In this document: piece after piece, positions 59,780 through 64,000 of the stretch
How positions within the stretch are numbered: position 1 is the stretch's first letter
Layout of the letters: each line of letters begins with the position of its first letter
Assembly: GCA_050084985.1 (NCBI GenBank)
Contig: JBITNC010000001.1
Coordinates: 41,602,001 to 41,666,000 of the forward strand
Reading direction: 5' to 3'
Source of the DNA: Nageia nagi
Taxonomy: Eukaryota; Pinophyta
DNA: 64,000 nucleotides
Position numbers and translations under genes: made by a program
Notes under the pieces: generated by a model
What the model was told of the DNA's origin: nothing
What the model saw: only the letters and a program-made list of their open reading frames with translations
Database searches by the model: none

Positions 59780-60876
59780 TTTTTTAAGTTATAGTTAACT
59801 TATGCAAATTAAGTAAATACTTATCTTTTTTTTCATGATAGATAGACTTAATTTTAAGTTAATGCATGCCTCTTACTTAATTTTAATTTATGAAATGATG
59901 CATGCTACTTAAAGTATGGAATGATGCATGCTTCTTACTTATTAATTTGAATGATGCATGCTTCTTTTTTAAATTAAATAATGCATACTTAAATTATCTT
60001 AAGCTATGAAGATAATGTATAACAAGTATTTATATTTATGCAAAGATAATGGACTTGTGCAAATTATGGAACTATGTAAATATGTCCTTTATGGGTTGGT
60101 AAACAAAACCCATTAGACACTTAAGTTTCAAATTTTTTCTTGTATGGATGATGTTTTACTTATGCTCTTTTACTTCATGTTTTGCACTTTGATTTATTTG
60201 CTTATGCAAACATTGATATGAGCAACCCTCTAAAATGAACATATCCACATGTACATTCTACAACATAACTTGTTTAAGGATCCATGAGGTGAAGACAGGT
60301 GTACTGGAGCCTTTAAGTTTGATGATTGAAGTGGTGAAAAGTTCATACTTCTTAATTGCCTCTAATTCCTCTGTTGGTCTAGATTTAACTCCAATAGGTA
60401 GATAGGTATGTGTGTAGTGATACCACATATCAGCACATCCATTTAAGAATTAGTCTGATAACCTAAGAGGATAACTTGAAACCTAATCAAGATTAATAAT
60501 TTAGTTGATCTAATAAACATCAAAATTTTGAAAAATATCTATTACTTCTCCTTGTGAGAGTATATTACTGCCCAAGGGGAACTAGTTGAGGATTGGTAGG
60601 ACTTGGCTTCTCTTGTGTGGGCATCCAAGTGAAATCCTAATTTTAGACAAGAAAATAAGCCTCAACAATGTCATTCTACATCTAGGGTTCTTGATATGAT
60701 AAATGTATTGGGGTACATGGGTTATTATTTGAATTATAAAACATTTTCACTTGTGAATCAAATCAAGCATGTCTTTAGTGTTAAATGTAACATGTATTAT
60801 TTACCTGGTTAAAATTTAACATTTAATATTATTTATTGAAACCACATGTTCATTATTTGACATTCTTATGAAGCAA

Positions 60877-63800
60877 ATGGGAGAATCCTTTTTACCTAAA
60901 TACATTCTTTATGGTTCCAACTATGGGATATGGGAACCTTAGATGAGAGCTAAATTGTAGGTAAAGAAGCTTTAGCAAATAGTGAATAAGAACCTTGTAT
61001 CTTCTATAGATGAGAAGGCACTAGAAGATTACAACATAAAGAATGAGTTAGCAACCTCCATGATTTACCATGCAGTTTTAGATGATGTACTTTTGATGAT
61101 ATTCTCTTCAACTTCAGCAAAGAAAGCTTGAGATAAGTTTAAACATATCTATCTTGGTTTAAACTTTTCAAGAAGGTTTACCATTCTCCAAAATTTGCTT
61201 CAATCTCATCAAGGGGAAGATAAAAATATGGTTATCTACTTGAACAAAATCATTGACCTAAGAACATAACTTGTTGCTTGTAGGTGTAATTGAATCAATG
61301 ATGAGTTCATGGTCTTCATCATTCTTCAAAGCCTTTCTTTAAAGCTTGGAAACTTTGTGATGGTTATGAAAATAAGGCTTGATGATTAAGAATTCTTCTC
61401 CATTGAGAACCTTTCAAGGTACCTTTTGAAGCATGAGAAAACCCTTAACAAAAATGTGTTGATTTCTTCTCTTAAGAATAATAACGTTGCTCTTAGAACA
61501 ATCAAAACTCCTTTTAAGAAGTAGTTCAACCATCAAAAAAAATCATATCCTTCTTCCTTCAAAAGGTTTGAGAAAAGAGGAAATGGCTACAATAGTAGCA
61601 AAAACAATAGAAATAATAACCATAGCAGCAAGAATAATGACAACAACAACCACTTCAAGCAAAGAGATGAAAAAGAAAAAGCAAACATTCTTTATCCTAA
61701 AAAAAAGTTTGATGGTAATTGTAACTATTATGGCATTCAAGGTCACAAATAAATTGATTGCTACAAAAATAAAAGAGAGAGAAAAAATAAAGGTAATGGA
61801 AATGTAAAGAATTACAAAGGAAGGAAGAATATTCATGCTAGTTTTGTTGTGGTACTCTACTCTATGTCTTGCTCTTTTTCATCTGAATGGATTGTTGATT
61901 CTAGTTGCACTAATCACCTATGCTTTGAAAAAAAAAATTGAGAAGTTTTACAAGTATAAAAAGGATGTGGTTGTGATAGGTGATAACTCTACCCTTGAAG
62001 TCCAAGGAATTAGGAGTGTACTGCTTCATAAAAAGGTCCTTAAAAATATTTTCTATGTTCTTAAGTTAAGGATGAACCTTCTCTTTGTAATCTAAATTAC
62101 TAAAAAAAGGTACTCTTTTGAATTTAACTCTTAATCCTAATGCATTAAGAAAGGACTTACCACATTGGTTAAAGGATCAATGAAGGATAACCTTTACATT
62201 GTGGATCAAATTACATCAAAGATATGTCTTGCTTCTAGTGTATGTTCTAAAGTTAATCTTTGGCACCATCATTTAAGGCACCTTAATCACAAGAGTATTC
62301 AAGTCATAAAAGACCAAGAACTTGTAGATTTGCCTTCAATTTCTTTTTCAATTGGTTTATGCAAAAAGTGCATTCTTGGTAAGATGCACAGACAAAAGTT
62401 TGAAAAAGATAAGGTAACAAAAGCATCTCAACCTTTTCAACTTGTGTATTCAGATTTGATGGGTCCATTTCAGACTAAGTCATTTGGAGAAGCATCTTAC
62501 ATCTTGACCTTCATTGATGACTTTAGTAAGATGACCTTTGGGTATCTACTTGAGCATAAAGATCAAACCTTTGAGAGTTTTAAGGTTTTTAAGGCCTTTG
62601 TTGAGAATCAAACTAACCTCAAAATCAAGATGTTGAGATCAAATAATGGAAGAGAATATAATAGCAATGAATTTAATGACTATTATGCTAAGTATGGAAT
62701 CAAGAGGTAGTTGAAAATTCCATACAATCCTTAGCAAAATAGTGTTGTTGAAAGAAAAAACAAAATAATTATGGAGATGGCTAGATGCATGTTGGGTAAT
62801 CTTCTTAAATTTTTATGGGGTGAAGTTGTGAGCATTGATATTTCCACCTTGAATAGGTGTCCCATAAAATCTATTTAAAGTAAAACTCCTTTTAAGGTAT
62901 GGTCAAGAAGAAAACCTAACATTTCTCACCTTAGGGTATTTGGTTGTGAAGCATTCTCCTATATTATTTCTAAGAAAAGGAAGAAGTTGGATAAAAGAGC
63001 TAAAAAATGCATCTTTATGGGTTATGATAATTAGCATAGAGGCTACAAGCTCTACTCTAAAATCTATAAAGCAGTGTTCATTTCAAGAGATGTAAAGTTT
63101 AATGAACTTCCTAAATAATCTACTTCTAATGAGGATGTTGATGATCCAAAGGACTCTTCAGATGCTCCTAACTAGTTGGATATTAATGTAGACAAGTCAC
63201 CTCAAGAACAAAATTCTTCAACACAAAGGGTAACAAGGAGCATGACCTTGAACAAATTCTTAATTTCTAAGATTGACAGCAAGCATGAACCCTTAACTTT
63301 CAAATAATCTTCTAAGCTCAAGTGTTGGATGGAAGCCATGAAAGTGGAGTATGAGGTGCTTATGAAAAATAAAACTTGGAACTTGGTTCCTTATCCCAAT
63401 TAAAAGAATGTCATTAAAAATAAGTGGATCTACAAGGTCAAGTTCGATTTAGTTGGAGATATTGAGAAATATAAAGAAAGGTTAGTAGCTAAAGGTTTTA
63501 CTCAAAAATATGATGTATATTATGAGGAAATCTTTGCTTCCATGGCAAAGATGCCTACTGTAAGAGTTATTCTTGCTCTTTCTGTAGCTCAAGGATGGAA
63601 AGTTTTTTAACTTAACATCAAGAGTGCATTTCTCACTGGTGACTTAGATGTGAAAATCTTCATGAATCAAATAGAAGGGTTTAGTATGGAAGGTAAAGAT
63701 TCCTTTGTGTGTAAGCTAAAGAAATCATTGTATGGACTTAACTAAGCACCTAGAGCCTAGTACAAAAAGATTTTAGGTTACTTTGTAGACATTAGATTCT

Positions 63801-64000
63801 TCAAGTGTTTTTTTGACTCCGATCTATATGTGCTCAATCAAGGAAAAGACATGGTCTTGATTCTCTTTTATGTGGATGATCTTTTGATTACTAAGAATAA
63901 TGATAAAATCATTCAAGAATGCATATCCAAACTTAAAGCAACATTTAAAATTACTCATCTTGGTCTCTTGCACTACTATCTTAGAATTCAAGTGTATCAA
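60877..64000 (+). pseudogene. copia gag-pol (57-kb element), decayed, runs off window
   Basis: Start ATG 60877 (MGESFLPKYILYGSNYGIW), with stops already after WEP and AKL. Gag UBN2-type region to about 61500. The zinc knuckle at about 61715-61770 reads CNYYGIQGHK, again without the second Cys, as in the nested copia. The protease active site is DSS (61897-61905). GAG-pre-integrase and integrase are open at 62165-62710, but the second catalytic Asp is Asn (RSNNGREY, codon 62642-62644). The integrase C-terminal linker runs to about 63130, RT from about 63390 with YVDD at 63869-63880, and the window ends just after LHYYL. Frameshifts and stops abound. Confidence 0.88.

Larger units (their letters stand above)
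57770..60876 (+). other. long (3.1 kb) leader of the 57-kb copia
   Basis: It has no gag-like frame before 60877. Contents in order: AT-rich 57.8-58.3 kb; a C/T-rich island 58.3-59.1 kb with a repeat-bearing frame; a (TA)n run at 59145-59164; a 116-bp direct repeat (59548-59779); a GCATGC-rich cluster (59861-59990, ATGATGCATGCTTCTT and variants); then a region shared with the leader of the nested copia (about 60090-60870). Confidence 0.65.
57258..64000 (+). mobile_element. copia element, 5' part (continues past window end)
   Basis: Its LTR, leader and gag-pol are closest to the nested copia at 36.4-44.5 kb, so they are one family. 5' LTR 57258-57754, primer site, 3.1-kb leader, gag-pol from 60877. 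The five bases before the LTR are AAGGG. The 3' LTR and matching duplication should lie beyond the window. Confidence 0.88.

Overview
The window is 64 kb of AT-rich plant nuclear DNA made almost entirely of transposable elements in nested layers of different ages. I found no intact host gene, rRNA, tRNA or CRISPR array. Plant origin rests on Ty1/copia elements primed by initiator-tRNA-Met primer sites, Ty3/gypsy elements, an L1-type LINE with a zf-RVT tail, and a CACTA (TNP2/DUF4218/DUF4216) transposase remnant. The density of old, nested elements fits a large, slowly purged genome such as a gymnosperm, but the species cannot be fixed from the sequence.

Layout. 1-6.2 kb: a possible old LTR, then a decayed CACTA transposase (+) followed by ~255-bp tandem repeats. 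7.3-10.2 kb: remnants of a gypsy pol (-). 10.9-24.6 kb: two head-to-tail units of one gypsy family (-) sharing a central LTR. Both units lack the RT core and the integrase core but keep gag. The second unit is split by a young copia element (18409-24260; 489-bp LTRs differing at 3 sites; TSD CTATA). A 100-N assembly gap truncates the array. 25.3-31.6 kb: an L1-type LINE (+) whose ORF2 is split by an unassigned 1086-bp DNA element with 30-bp terminal inverted repeats. 31.7-36.1 kb: AT tract, a tRNA-derived SINE-like piece, and LINE fragments on both strands. 36.1-46.8 kb: an old copia (-) into which a related copia (36355-44525, TSD CAAAT) inserted. 48.1-48.7 kb: a probable solo LTR of that group. 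51-52.4 kb: a second kind of non-LTR reverse transcriptase remnant. 54.6-55.2 kb: a possible plant-mobile-domain remnant (-). 57.3-64 kb: the 5' part of a third copia (+) of the same family, running off the window end.

None of the polyproteins is intact, so the window reads as a fossil record rather than a working pathway. The most interesting signals are structural and non-coding. The young copia has, between pol and its 3' LTR, five tandem stem-loops whose arms covary and each of which contains a consensus 5' splice donor. The copia LTRs share a palindrome in U3 whose arms also change together between families. The 36 kb and 57 kb copias have unusually long (2.5-3.1 kb), partly repetitive leaders. 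The gypsy family looks like a gag-retaining, internally deleted, trans-mobilised form.
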